A stretch of 22,336 nucleotides of DNA from UBA3263 sp964508865 (GCA_964508865.1 CAZDVP010000017.1:1-22336); one strand, 5' to 3'; numbered from the stretch's first letter, positions 13,218-22,014 are shown. The notes: a model not told the origin generated them from the letters alone. Numbers and translations are program-made.

Positions 13218-14295
13218 GGGGGAACAGGTCGTTAACGGTTAATGCGGCCGAAAGGCTGAAACGCAGGCGCTCCGTGCCGGGCGGAACGGTTGGGGTCCGG
13301 ATGGGTAGCACTTTGAATCCGCCCAGGCGGAGCTTTTGGGAGAAAGCGAGGGCCGACTCGCTGGAGCCGGTTATGAGGGGCTGGATGTGGCTGACACGGT
13401 CGGTTTTGAGAATCCGCGCAAGGGTGCGTGCCAGCTCGGCGAGATGCTCCCTGCGGTCGGACATCGAGGGCAGACGCTCGATAACGAAGCGGCTCCACGC
13501 GCAGTTGAGCGGCGGCAGGGCCGTTGAGAAAATCAGCGAGCGCGCGGTGTTGACCAGATAGTCGCGCAAGGCATTATTGGCCACTGCGGCAAACGCGCCG
13601 ACCGAGCCGGCCGCTTTGCCAAGCGTTCCGATGAGAACATCAACGCCGGGCATATCGGCGGCAAGGCCGAACCCATCGGGGCCGCAAACACCGAAGGCAT
13701 GGGCTTCGTCGACGTAGAGCAGCGAGTTTTCGGTTTTGGAGTCGATGATTTCACTCAGCGGCGCAAAGTCGCCGTCCATTGAATAGACCGACTCGCAAAC
13801 AATCAGCACGCGCTCATAGTCGGCGGCGCGCTTGGCGAGGATTCGGCGCAGATGCCCTACGTCGTTATGGCGGAAACGCTCAAAGTCGGCCTTGGCGAGC
13901 ATCATGCCGTCGATAATCGACGCATGAACCAGCTTGTCGGCAACAATCAGCGTGCGCCCCTTGGCCAGCGCGGCAATCGAGCCTGAGTTGGCATGATAGC
14001 CCGAATTGAAAAGAAGCACCGGGCGGCGGTAAACTTCGCTCAGCAGCTGCTCGAGCTTGTGGAACTCCGACTGGTCGGCCGCTAAAAGTCGCGACGCCGA
14101 GGCCGAAAGGGCAGGAAACTCAGAGGCCGAGGCATGGCTGCCGAGAAATTCGGCCTTCAGAGCGCCGTCGGCCGCAATGCCCAGATAGTCGTTGCCGCTC
14201 AGGTCAACGAGCCGGTCGGCGGTAGAGTCGGCCGGAATTGAGCGGAAATTGCGAGCTGCCTTGAGCGCCTCTATCTGTGCCTGATAGCCTTTCAT
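13195..14295 (-). CDS. bioF: 8-amino-7-oxononanoate synthase
   Basis: BioF condenses pimeloyl-ACP with L-alanine to KAPA, using PLP. The 366-residue protein has the family opening VDLSGNDYLGIA, LLFNSGYHANSG, HASIIDG, VCESVYSMDGDFAPL, DEAHAFGVCGPDGFG (Asp196 for the PLP ring nitrogen) and GTLGKAAGS with the Schiff-base Lys227. It is somewhat shorter than the typical 380-390 residues but has all active-site elements. Closely related KBL or serine palmitoyltransferase activities are made unlikely by the bio context. Its ATG overlaps the bioA stop by 4 bp. Confidence 0.94.
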   Translation of the reverse strand: MKGYQAQIEALKAARNFRSIPADSTADRLVDLSGNDYLGIAADGALKAEFLGSHASASEFPALSASASRLLAADQSEFHKLEQLLSEVYRRPVLLFNSGYHANSGSIAALAKGRTLIVADKLVHASIIDGMMLAKADFERFRHNDVGHLRRILAKRAADYERVLIVCESVYSMDGDFAPLSEIIDSKTENSLLYVDEAHAFGVCGPDGFGLAADMPGVDVLIGTLGKAAGSVGAFAAVANNALRDYLVNTARSLIFSTALPPLNCAWSRFVIERLPSMSDRREHLAELARTLARILKTDRVSHIQPLITGSSESALAFSQKLRLGGFKVLPIRTPTVPPGTERLRFSLSAALTVNDLFPLETLLSK

Positions 14296-15572
14296 TTAAT
14301 AATTTCAAGCATTTGGGTGCAGAGTGTTTCCAGCTCGGAATCGCTGATAACGTAGGGGGGCATAACGTAGACGTTGCGCCCGAACGGACGCACCCAGATT
14401 CCGCGGCTGACGCACTCCTTCTGGAACTCGCCGACATTGACCGGCTCCTTCATTTCAACCACTCCGATTGCGCCGAGCACCCTGACGTCGGCCACACCGG
14501 CAAATCCGGCAGCCGGGGCCAGCAGGCGGCGCAACTCGCTTTCAATATGAGCGATGCGCGGGGACATTTCCTGCTCCTGGAGCATAGTAAGCGACTCCAG
14601 GGCCACGGCGCAAGCCAGCGGGTTGGCCATGAACGTCGGGCCGTGCATCATAACTCCGGCCTCGCCGCGCGAAATGGTGTCGGCCACCTCCTTGGTGGTC
14701 AACACGGCGCTGAGCGTCATGTAGCCGCCGGTGAGTCCTTTGCCGACCATCATAATGTCGGGCTCGACTCCGGCGTGTTCCCAGGCAAAGGCGCGGCCGG
14801 TGCGCCAGAAGCCGGTGGCAATTTCGTCGAAAATCAGATAGATTTCAAGTTCGTCGCAAAGGCGGCGCAGCTCGCGCAGATATTGCGGATGATAGAAGCG
14901 CATGCCGCCCGCGCCCTGAACTATCGGCTCGAGAATCACACCGGCCAGCTCGCCGGCATGCTCGCGCAGCAGCTTTTCCATCGGGGCGAAGTCGGCGCTA
15001 TCCCACTCGCCGCCGAAAGGAATTTGCGGCGCCGGAGCGAAGAAGCGCACCGGCAGAGCCGAGCCGAAAGCGCCGTGCATTCCGGTCACCGGGTCGCAAA
15101 CGCTCATTGCATTCCAGGTGTCGCCATGATACCCGCTGCGAACGGTTGCGAAGTTCGAGCGGCGGTGGTCATTGCCGTGGCGGCTAATGGCAGCCTGCAC
15201 GGCCATTTTCATGGCCACTTCGGTTGCCACACTGCCCGAGTCGGCAAAAAACACGTTGTTCATCGACGGCGGCGCCATTTCCAGCAGCTTGCGCCCTAAC
15301 TCAATGGCCGGCATGTGGGTCAGGCCGCCGAACATAACATGGCTCATTTTCTGCAGCTGGTGCTGAGCGGCCTCGTTGAGCCGCGGATTGTTATAGCCAT
15401 GAATCTCACACCACCAGGAGGCCATGCCGTCGATCAGGCGGGTGCCGTCGGCTAAAACGATGGTGCAACCCTCGCAATGGTCGACCAGATAGGTCGGCAG
15501 CGGGTTCAGGGTTGAGGTGTAGGGGTGCCAGAGGTGGTCGCGGTCAAAAGCTAAGGCTTCGTTGGCTGTCAT
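14292..15572 (-). CDS. bioA: Adenosylmethionine-8-amino-7-oxononanoate aminotransferase (DAPA synthase)
   Basis: BioA transfers an amino group from S-adenosylmethionine to KAPA with PLP. The 426-residue class III aminotransferase shows LWHPYTS near the N-terminus (typical of BioA), DGMASWWCEIHGYNNP, FADSGSVATEVAMKMA (cofactor phosphate site), SGYHGDTWNAMSVCDP, IFDEIATGFWRTG and the PLP lysine Lys278 in MMVGKGLTGGYM. Length is normal. It overlaps coaE upstream and bioF downstream by 4 bp each, so the three are translationally linked. Confidence 0.95.
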   Translation of the reverse strand: MTANEALAFDRDHLWHPYTSTLNPLPTYLVDHCEGCTIVLADGTRLIDGMASWWCEIHGYNNPRLNEAAQHQLQKMSHVMFGGLTHMPAIELGRKLLEMAPPSMNNVFFADSGSVATEVAMKMAVQAAISRHGNDHRRSNFATVRSGYHGDTWNAMSVCDPVTGMHGAFGSALPVRFFAPAPQIPFGGEWDSADFAPMEKLLREHAGELAGVILEPIVQGAGGMRFYHPQYLRELRRLCDELEIYLIFDEIATGFWRTGRAFAWEHAGVEPDIMMVGKGLTGGYMTLSAVLTTKEVADTISRGEAGVMMHGPTFMANPLACAVALESLTMLQEQEMSPRIAHIESELRRLLAPAAGFAGVADVRVLGAIGVVEMKEPVNVGEFQKECVSRGIWVRPFGRNVYVMPPYVISDSELETLCTQMLEIIK

Positions 15573-16132
15573 GACAATAGATTTAGAATTTGAGGTATGA
15601 GCGGAGTAACGCCGTCGTTGAGGATAATGCGGTGGTCGGGACGCGGCGCTTTGCTCTGGGCATCGATGCGCCGCTTGATTTCGCCGGCCGACAGGCCTGA
15701 GCGGCGCTCAACGCGCTCGATGCGCACCTGCTCCGGAGCGGTTACTTCCCAGACTTCACCCACCAGAGCGTCGAAGCCGCTTTCATAGAGAATGGCGGTT
15801 TCAACAAAAAGGGTCTGGCAGTTCAGGGAGTTTGCCCAGTTGGTGAAATCGCTGCGTACCGCGCCATGAACAATCCGGTTCAGCCGGCCGAGTTTTTCAG
15901 CGTCGGCAAAAACCACCGCGGCCAGGGCCGGGCGGTTGATAGAGCCGTCGGGGGCAATGGCGTCGGGGGTGACGGTTTCGGCGATTGCGCGCTTGATGTC
16001 GGCGCCGGAATCCATCAGGCGGCGAGCGGCGCGGTCAGTGTCGTAGACCGGGAAGCCCAACGCCGTCAGCGCATGGCAAACAACCGATTTGCCTGCTCCG
16101 ATGCCACCGGTAACAGCCACGATGCGTTTCAT
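15569..16132 (-). CDS. coaE: Dephospho-CoA kinase
   Basis: CoaE phosphorylates dephospho-CoA in the last step of coenzyme A synthesis. The 187-residue product has the P-loop GGIGAGKS (residues 9-16), the family signature YDTDRAARRLM, a lid region with RSGLSAGEIKRRIDAQ, and the C-terminal pattern RPDHRIILNDG. Length is typical. It sits between the ybbR-like gene and bioA with 4-bp overlaps on both sides. Pimeloyl-ACP synthesis needs acyl carrier protein carrying a CoA-derived arm, so the link with biotin genes is metabolically sensible, though the cluster may simply be inherited. Confidence 0.94.
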   Translation of the reverse strand: MKRIVAVTGGIGAGKSVVCHALTALGFPVYDTDRAARRLMDSGADIKRAIAETVTPDAIAPDGSINRPALAAVVFADAEKLGRLNRIVHGAVRSDFTNWANSLNCQTLFVETAILYESGFDALVGEVWEVTAPEQVRIERVERRSGLSAGEIKRRIDAQSKAPRPDHRIILNDGVTPLIPQILNLLS

Positions 16133-17145
16133 TGAGCAACCGGGTGGGCCGACTTCTGTTCAACAATATATTCAACCGAGTCGACCGACAGTTCCACGCC
16201 GCGATAATAATCGGGCAACGCTCCGACCTTTAGCGGAATCTTGCCGTTATGGCGCTGCAAAAAGTCGGCCGACACGGCCACCACGTTGCTCTCGGCATTA
16301 TAGAGGCTCATGGGGAGCAGATAGCTCACACGGACATGGGAGGGGAACAGCACCACCGACTCCTGGCCGCCACCATGGAGCAGCTGCACGGGAACCTCGC
16401 GGCTCTTTGAAATCAGCGGCTCGACGGGCACGGTGAGCTTCACCGAGCTGGGCACGATGCGGGTTCCGGGTTCGGGGCTCAGGCGCACTTCCATCACCAG
16501 AGTGTCGCGAAGCTCGCTGCGGGTGATTTTGGCGGTTCTGACGGTTGAGGGGCGCACGCGCAGGTGACGCGCCGAGTAGACGCTCACGGTGTCGGGCGAC
16601 ACGGTTATGGGCCCGGCGATGACAAACTGGCTGGCCGGGAGGACCTCAACGTCGGGTATGACGCGCGCCTTGTTGGGAGCGCGGTCGGTCACGATCAGGC
16701 TCAGCGAGTCGGGGCGGATGCTGACAATCTGAGTCGTCGGGTCGAAGAATGACCGCAACCGGTTTTCAAGAGCCTGCTGCGAAAGGGTCACCCGGTCGCG
16801 CTCAACGTCGAAAACCATGTCGTCATAGTTAATTTTCAACGTTTTTCCGCCGCCGAGCGAATAGTTGGCAAGAACGGTTCCTTTGTCGCGCACGCCCAGG
16901 GCCAGATAGGCCGGCGGTTCGGAAATGAAGGTGTAGCCCTTGGGCACATCAACTATTTCCAGACGCACGCGAGCTTCCTGCTGCATATCGTCGTTGAGAG
17001 CGAGTATGACCCAGAAGCCATAGCTCATGGCGAGAAACAGCAGGAATATCAGAATATCCTTGCCGCGGTTGCTGCGCAGCAGACGAATCGCGCGGATTGC
17101 CCAAAGGCGCAGCGTTCGAAGGCTGAATTTACTTTTGGTCGGCAT
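16129..17145 (-). CDS. YbbR-like domain protein (CdaR-type)
   Basis: A 338-residue protein with one N-terminal membrane anchor (about residues 28-50, ILIFLLFLAMSYGFWVILAL) followed by a periplasmic part. That part is made of beta-rich YbbR-type repeats, visible as recurring proline/valine segments such as VDVPKGYTFISEPPAYLALG, PDVEVLPASQFVIAGP and VPVEPLISKSREVPVQL. In Firmicutes the related CdaR regulates the c-di-AMP cyclase CdaA. No cyclase is present here, and in Bacteroidota the gene usually sits between yajC and coaE, as seen. The start overlaps the yajC end by 17 bp. Function is unproven. Confidence 0.85.
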   Translation of the reverse strand: MPTKSKFSLRTLRLWAIRAIRLLRSNRGKDILIFLLFLAMSYGFWVILALNDDMQQEARVRLEIVDVPKGYTFISEPPAYLALGVRDKGTVLANYSLGGGKTLKINYDDMVFDVERDRVTLSQQALENRLRSFFDPTTQIVSIRPDSLSLIVTDRAPNKARVIPDVEVLPASQFVIAGPITVSPDTVSVYSARHLRVRPSTVRTAKITRSELRDTLVMEVRLSPEPGTRIVPSSVKLTVPVEPLISKSREVPVQLLHGGGQESVVLFPSHVRVSYLLPMSLYNAESNVVAVSADFLQRHNGKIPLKVGALPDYYRGVELSVDSVEYIVEQKSAHPVAQ

Positions 17146-17440
17146 TAACCGGGTTGGCAGCGTCGGCCTTGGCCTCCTCGGCCGAGGGATAAATCATTGT
17201 GAGTTCAACGCGGATGCGCACGCCGTTGGCCACTTCGAGCAGAACGGTTTTGTTCTTTTCGTTGATTTCGCTGATGGTTCCATGAATGCCGCCGGCGGTC
17301 ATTACACGTGAGCCCTTGCCGAGTGAGTCGCGGAACTTCTGGGTTTCCTTCTGGCGCTTTTGCTGCGGGCGAATCATGAAAAAGTAGAAAACTGCGATGA
17401 GGAGGATTATCATTCCCCAGGATTGAATGTCGGGTGACAT
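17129..17440 (-). CDS. yajC: Preprotein translocase accessory subunit YajC
   Basis: A 103-residue single-pass protein. The transmembrane helix is at about residues 9-26 (GMIILLIAVFYFFMI), directly followed by the family motif RPQQKRQKE and the cytoplasmic beta-barrel-like part (FRDSLGKGSRVMTAGGIHGTI, then VLLEVANGVRIRVE). YajC associates with SecDF and the Sec translocon and helps protein export. It lies 20 bp downstream of nusB and overlaps the ybbR-like gene. Length fits the family. Confidence 0.95.
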   Translation of the reverse strand: MSPDIQSWGMIILLIAVFYFFMIRPQQKRQKETQKFRDSLGKGSRVMTAGGIHGTISEINEKNKTVLLEVANGVRIRVELTMIYPSAEEAKADAANPVNADQK

Positions 17441-17460
17441 GGTCAGAATTTTTTAGGGTG

Positions 17461-18906
17461 TTATTTAATTGATGAGAATTTTTTTGCAAGTTTGCCTTGG
17501 CCAACAAGCTTTTCGACTATGGAGGCGAGCATGCCGTTGACGAACGAGCCAGAGCGGGAGGTTGAATACCAGTTGGCGATTTCAACGTATTCGTTGGTCG
17601 TTACGTTCAGCGGAATGTTGGGGAAAGTAACGGCCTCGGCCAGGGCGGTTTCAAGGATAACAACATCCATCAGCGCAACGCGGTCGGAATCCCATTTCTT
17701 GGAGTTGACGAACTCGTCGATATAGGTGCGGAACTCATCGGAGTTGGCAACCGCGGCATTGAATAGCTTCGAGCCGAAGGCGGCATCTTCGTCGTCCTTG
17801 AACTCGGGCTGGAGCGGCTCGGTGGGGTTCACGGCCAGGCGCTTGATGGTTTTCAGGGCGAAGCTCGACATGATTTCGAGGTCGTCGTTCCAGAAAATCG
17901 ACTTGTTTTCGAGCGCTTCCTCCAGGTCCTGGCTCGGCAGAATAATCTGGCGGAACAATGCGCGCCAGAGGTCGGCTTCCTGCTCCATGGTCTTTTCGCC
18001 GGGTTCGGCCATGAATGCCTTGTAGGGCTCCGACTGCACCACCAACTCGGCCAGGCGGCGTGTGAGCGCCAGCTCGTCGTTCCAGTTAATGCCCTTTTGC
18101 TCGAAATATTTTTTCAGCTCCTCATGGCAGGCCAGAACGTCGACCAGCTTCGAGTCGACAAAGCGGCGGTCGGGGTGAAGGTCGGCCTCGGTGGGCAGAT
18201 ATTTCGACGCGTTGGCTTCGAGGCGGGCATCTTCGGCGCGCACGATTTCGACCGGCAGCCAGAGCAGCCAGTGATAGAGCGCGTAGGCTTCGTCGAGCGA
18301 GCGCTTGAGGTCCTTGCGGGAGTTTACGAGCAGGTTGCGCGAGTCGCCATAGCCGCTCAGGGTTGCCTGCAGCATTTTCTGAGCGCTCTCGAAGCCGCGC
18401 TCCGTGAAGCCGGCATCGGCGCGGAACACTTCGACCAGCTCCGGCAGCTTGCACATCATGCGCAGGGCCGCGCTCCAGAACTCGATTTCGTCGGACGGAG
18501 TGACCTCCGAGCGCTTAACCTTTACGAACGACCGATAGGCCGGCATTGCGCGCAGGCGCTCAACCAGGAAATCAATAACCGGGTCGAACGAGCGCATCCG
18601 CTCGGCGTTTTGGTCAATGAGGGCTCGGATATCAGGATTTTCGCGCAGGGCCTCGCTGAAGTTGGTGCGATAGAAACGCAGCTTTTCGGGGTCGGACAGC
18701 GACTGGATTTTACTTTGGGTTTTGGTTACGTTCACTCCCGAGAGCTCCAGAATGAGCAGCAGGAGTTCGGCATATGCCTGATAAGCATAGCGCCGGTCGG
18801 GCGAGGATGTCTCAACGGGCATCTCTACCTTGAAGTCGCTCTTCGAAAGGAGGTAGCTATAAAGGAGCTGGACCACCTTGAGGCGTATCAATACGCGATT
18901 TACCAT
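17461..18906 (-). CDS. nusB: NusB family transcription antitermination factor, enlarged by an internal duplication
   Basis: NusB with NusE (S10) promotes antitermination on rRNA operons. The C-terminal NusB fold is clear (residues about 400-465: KKWDSDRVALMDVVILETAL, then PNIPLNVTTNEYVEIANWYS and GSFVNGMLASIV). The N-terminus VNRVLIRLKVVQLLYSYL is the usual NusB first helix. Bacteroidota versions, as I know them, are about 300 residues with one insert between these parts; this one is 481. Residues about 40-161 and 200-332 look like two copies of that insert: RFYR...YRSFV...EFWSAALRMM against RFVD...YKAFM...DLWRALFRQI. It is the first gene of the yajC-coaE-bio operon, starts with ATG at 18906, and has a -7 box 38 bp upstream. 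Confidence 0.88.
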   Translation of the reverse strand: MVNRVLIRLKVVQLLYSYLLSKSDFKVEMPVETSSPDRRYAYQAYAELLLLILELSGVNVTKTQSKIQSLSDPEKLRFYRTNFSEALRENPDIRALIDQNAERMRSFDPVIDFLVERLRAMPAYRSFVKVKRSEVTPSDEIEFWSAALRMMCKLPELVEVFRADAGFTERGFESAQKMLQATLSGYGDSRNLLVNSRKDLKRSLDEAYALYHWLLWLPVEIVRAEDARLEANASKYLPTEADLHPDRRFVDSKLVDVLACHEELKKYFEQKGINWNDELALTRRLAELVVQSEPYKAFMAEPGEKTMEQEADLWRALFRQIILPSQDLEEALENKSIFWNDDLEIMSSFALKTIKRLAVNPTEPLQPEFKDDEDAAFGSKLFNAAVANSDEFRTYIDEFVNSKKWDSDRVALMDVVILETALAEAVTFPNIPLNVTTNEYVEIANWYSTSRSGSFVNGMLASIVEKLVGQGKLAKKFSSIK

Positions 18907-18943
18907 GAGCTATAGTGTAAGTTTAAATGTTCTTTTGTGACTG

Positions 18944-18951
18944 CAAAGTTA
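18944..18951 (-). promoter_or_regulatory. -7 promoter box of the nusB-yajC-coaE-bio operon
   Basis: On the minus strand TAACTTTG, an exact TAnnTTTG match, 38 bp before the nusB ATG. A clear TTTG at the right -33 distance is missing: GGTTTG at 18969-18964 leaves only a 12-bp spacer. This looks like a promoter with a weak -33 element. Confidence 0.55.
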
Positions 18952-18985
18952 CGAAAATATTAGCAAACCCCAGCTATAAATCTCT

Positions 18986-19024
18986 AAAAAATCAGGCGCG
19001 GGTTCCGCCGGAGGAACCCACGCC
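18986..19024 (-). terminator. Intrinsic terminator of the blaI-M56 operon
   Basis: Reading the minus strand, GGCG-T-GGGTTCC (19024-19013) pairs with GGAACCC-G-CGCC (19006-18995) around a 6-nt loop. A run of six T follows (18991-18986 complement). It lies 26 bp after the M56 stop and separates this operon from the nusB promoter. Confidence 0.8.
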
Positions 19025-19049
19025 CGAAATAATTCTGAGTGATTGGGAG

Positions 19050-21641
19050 TTACTTGAGCTTAAAGGTTACGGGAATAGTCCTGTAAGACTTCTGGGGTTT
19101 GCCGTCGAGAGTGGCTGGAGTGAAATCGGGCATACCCTTCACCACGCGAATAGCTTCTTCGGCCAGAGCGGCGTTGCCCGACTGATTGTCGAGAACCTTA
19201 ACGTTGGCAATATGGCCCTTCTCGTCGATGTTAACGCCTACCTGAACTTTGCCCTGAGCCTTGGCTTTGATTGCCTCGGCGGGATATTTGACGTTGTCGG
19301 CGAGATACTTCATCAATGCGGGTTCACCACCGGGAAATTTAGCGCCGACGGCATTTCCCTGAACCGGCTGGCCTTGACCACCGCTAACCACTAATTCGTC
19401 GGCCCCACCTTTGGGTGCTTTTGAGGATTCGCCGCTGAGTTTAAAGTTTATGGGCATGGTGTACCACAAATCAACAGGTTCGCCGTTTTGGGTGCCGGGA
19501 ATGAACTTCGGCATTGACTTGACAACGCGAACTGCTTCGGCATCGAGCAGAGGATCGACACTTCTGACTACCTTAGCGCTATCCAGCGAGCCATCTTTAT
19601 GAACAAGGAACTGCACGATCACACGGCCCTGAATATCTTTTTTCGCAGCTTCGGCCGGATAACGGATATTGCGGGCCAGGAACTGATACATTTCCTTATC
19701 GCCGCCGGGGAAAGTAGGAGCCTTCTTTGTCAGTTCGGCTTGTTTGGCCATGAAGGCGCGGGTTTGCATGAGGATGGCACCGTGGGCGCCTTCGTCGCCG
19801 TAGATTTCTTTGGCACGTTCGGCTGTGAGCACGGTCATGCAGCCGATTTCTTCGCGGCCAACAGTTTTGTTGAGGTTGGCAGCCTCGTCGGCAGTGAGCT
19901 TGCGGCCGTCGAGAACGTAGAGCATGTTGGGATTAGTGCCGCTGAAACGGAAGGAGATAGGCAGAGTGTACCACGACGCAACGGGCCGGCCATTGTCGGT
20001 TGCGGGTTCGAACTTGGGCAACTTGCTGATTACGCGCAGGGCTTCTTCGTCGAGCGAGGGATAGATGCCCCTAACGACCTTGCCGTCGGAAATCGAGCCG
20101 TCGCTATTAACCTTGAACTGCACGATAACGGTGCCCTCGATATTGTTGAGAACAGCATCTTCGGGATAACGGATATAGCGGGCCAGGAACTGATACATTT
20201 TTTCGTCGCCGCCGGGGAAGCAGGCATCGCGTTTTTCAGTGGCAGCGGCATCGACCTTTCTTGTTCGAACCTGAACTGCGTTGTCGGCCGTCAGGACCTC
20301 GGCATTATCGAGGTTGGCTTTAACAGCGGCCTGCATTTCGGCGGGAGCATCGGTGGTCGTGATTTCAATAACGCCATCTTTGGCTGCGTCGCCATACTTA
20401 TCAACAACATCCTGAGTTTTATTCACACCCACCAGAATCAATTTTTCCTTAGGTAACTTGAGGGCGGCCTCCTGAGTTGAAATCTTACCGTCAACAATAT
20501 AAAGGAGCTTGCGCTCGGTGGTGTTGACACCAACAAGCATGTCGGCGAGCGTTCCCGTTTCGGGCTCTTCGACCTCGACCGAAGGATAGTACTTTACCTG
20601 AGCGGAGTCGGCAGGAATGACTATAACGGAAGGCGCAGGCGCATCGATTGCGGCGGGCGCATCAATTGCGGCAGGAGCTTCGGTTACAGCAAGCTCTGCG
20701 GGCTTGGCGGGCATGCGGGAGCTGACAGCCGAAGCCAGAGCGGGCGACGACGAGAAATAGATTGCGAAAGCTGCGGCGGGCAGCATTACCAGGTAGCGCA
20801 TGCGCGACCGGGCAGACGATTGTTTTTTCTGCATCATGGTAATACGATTTTTAAGAGAACTATAATTAAAAGGATTGGCAATGTTGGAGAAGAAGCCGGC
20901 GGCGCCCTTGCGGATAAGGAGCATCTGGTAGGCCGCGCCTTCGGCACCGACGCTGATAACGCGTCGGTCGGCCTGATATTCATGGACCGCGGCGAGGTCG
21001 CGGCTGAGCAGCCAGGCGGTTGGCCAATACCAGTCGAGGCAAGTCAGCAGTCGGGCCAGCAGCAGGTCGAGCCAGTGGCGGGCCAGGCGGTGGGCTTTTT
21101 CATGGTTGAGGAGCATATCGGCGTTCGACTCCAGGTCGGCGCGCGAAATAACAATCCAGCGGCCCCAGGTGAAGGGGGTTATGTTGCGGGAGTGAACAAC
21201 GAGGGTTGTGCGGGAATCAATGCGGCGCTTTTCGCCACGGATAATCGCCGCCGCCACGCCACCCAGCGCCACGAGCAACCAGAGCAGCGAAGCCGCTAAA
21301 CCGAGCATATAGACGGTTGGCAGCAGCGAAACTATGCGGTCGCCCAGGGTCGGGACCGGCGCAGCGGCGACAACATCGCCATCATCAATCAAAACGGGCA
21401 ATAGGTCAACTTCAATTTCCGGCATTTCAATAACCGCAGCCGGCAGCGCTTCAGGGGCCGGGCGCTCGATGAAGGCGATTGCGGGCAAAGCGGCCGATGC
21501 AACCAGAATCGAAACGAGCAGCAGGCGGTTGAGCCGGTGGCAGGTGAGCCGGTTGATGCCGGCCAGGCGAAAAACCAGCCAAAGCAGCGACAGAATCGCG
21601 CCTGAAATCAGGGAATAGATAAGGAGAACGGTGGCAGTCAT
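19050..21641 (-). CDS. M56 (BlaR1-type) metallopeptidase with three TonB C-terminal domains
   Basis: An 863-residue membrane protein. The N-terminal part holds hydrophobic segments at about 4-27, 37-58 and 103-134 and a cytoplasmic M56 peptidase with zinc motif HEKAH (180-184) and Glu221 in VHEYQAD. A further TM segment follows at about 281-299. The rest is probably periplasmic: two SusC-plug-like stretches (about 363-430 with LLYIVDGK and YGDAAKDGVIEITT; about 573-630 with MLYVLDGRKL and YGDEGAHGAILMQT) alternate with TonB C-terminal domains at about 475-567, 643-735 and 769-863. Each of these starts FPGG and includes YP.EA. By analogy with BlaR1 it senses an envelope signal and cleaves the BlaI-type repressor encoded 4 bp upstream. 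The ligand is unknown. Ends at a strong terminator. Confidence 0.9.
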   Translation of the reverse strand: MTATVLLIYSLISGAILSLLWLVFRLAGINRLTCHRLNRLLLVSILVASAALPAIAFIERPAPEALPAAVIEMPEIEVDLLPVLIDDGDVVAAAPVPTLGDRIVSLLPTVYMLGLAASLLWLLVALGGVAAAIIRGEKRRIDSRTTLVVHSRNITPFTWGRWIVISRADLESNADMLLNHEKAHRLARHWLDLLLARLLTCLDWYWPTAWLLSRDLAAVHEYQADRRVISVGAEGAAYQMLLIRKGAAGFFSNIANPFNYSSLKNRITMMQKKQSSARSRMRYLVMLPAAAFAIYFSSSPALASAVSSRMPAKPAELAVTEAPAAIDAPAAIDAPAPSVIVIPADSAQVKYYPSVEVEEPETGTLADMLVGVNTTERKLLYIVDGKISTQEAALKLPKEKLILVGVNKTQDVVDKYGDAAKDGVIEITTTDAPAEMQAAVKANLDNAEVLTADNAVQVRTRKVDAAATEKRDACFPGGDEKMYQFLARYIRYPEDAVLNNIEGTVIVQFKVNSDGSISDGKVVRGIYPSLDEEALRVISKLPKFEPATDNGRPVASWYTLPISFRFSGTNPNMLYVLDGRKLTADEAANLNKTVGREEIGCMTVLTAERAKEIYGDEGAHGAILMQTRAFMAKQAELTKKAPTFPGGDKEMYQFLARNIRYPAEAAKKDIQGRVIVQFLVHKDGSLDSAKVVRSVDPLLDAEAVRVVKSMPKFIPGTQNGEPVDLWYTMPINFKLSGESSKAPKGGADELVVSGGQGQPVQGNAVGAKFPGGEPALMKYLADNVKYPAEAIKAKAQGKVQVGVNIDEKGHIANVKVLDNQSGNAALAEEAIRVVKGMPDFTPATLDGKPQKSYRTIPVTFKLK

Positions 21642-21645
21642 GGCT

Positions 21646-22008
21646 CTACTCCTCTCCGCGTTCTACCTGGTCGATGAGCCGGCGGAGCTCGTCGGGGGTA
21701 AGTTTTTCTTCGGCCACCAGGGCGCTGACAACGCTCTTCATCGAATTGTTGAAGTAGCGGGCAATTACGTTGCGCAGGGCCGAGCGCGAATAGTCGGCCT
21801 CCTTGATCAGCGCAAAGTAGCGGTGGGAGTTGCCGAAAGCCTCGTGGGCCACGAAGCCTTTCTGCTCCATCAGTCGCACAAAGGTTGAAACTGTGTTGAA
21901 ATGCGGCTTGGGCTCGGGATAGAGGTCAAGCATTTCGCGCACGAACATGGGCCCTCGGCTCCAGAGCATACGCATGATCTGTTCTTCTTTTTCGGTGAGT
22001 CGGTTCAT
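21646..22008 (-). CDS. BlaI/MecI/CopY family transcriptional repressor
   Basis: A 120-residue winged-helix repressor. The N-terminal DNA-binding domain reads LTEKEEQIMRMLWSRGPMFV, then the recognition-helix region FNTVSTFVRLMEQKGFVAHE (the family usually has NTVxTxLxRLxxKGxL) and the wing SHRYFALI. The C-terminal dimerisation part has YFNNSMKSVVSALV, the segment where BlaR1-like peptidases cleave family members. It is 4 bp upstream of the M56 gene, the standard sensor-repressor pairing. Two identical palindromes flank its promoter and are good candidates for autoregulatory operators. A beta-lactamase is not encoded here, so the regulon probably lies elsewhere or is envelope-related. Confidence 0.95.
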   Translation of the reverse strand: MNRLTEKEEQIMRMLWSRGPMFVREMLDLYPEPKPHFNTVSTFVRLMEQKGFVAHEAFGNSHRYFALIKEADYSRSALRNVIARYFNNSMKSVVSALVAEEKLTPDELRRLIDQVERGEE

Positions 22009-22014
22009 TGCAAT

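Noticed and set aside
18952..18967. GGTTTG upstream of nusB as its -33 box
   Set aside because: It leaves only a 12-bp spacer to the -7 box, far from the usual 19-21 bp.
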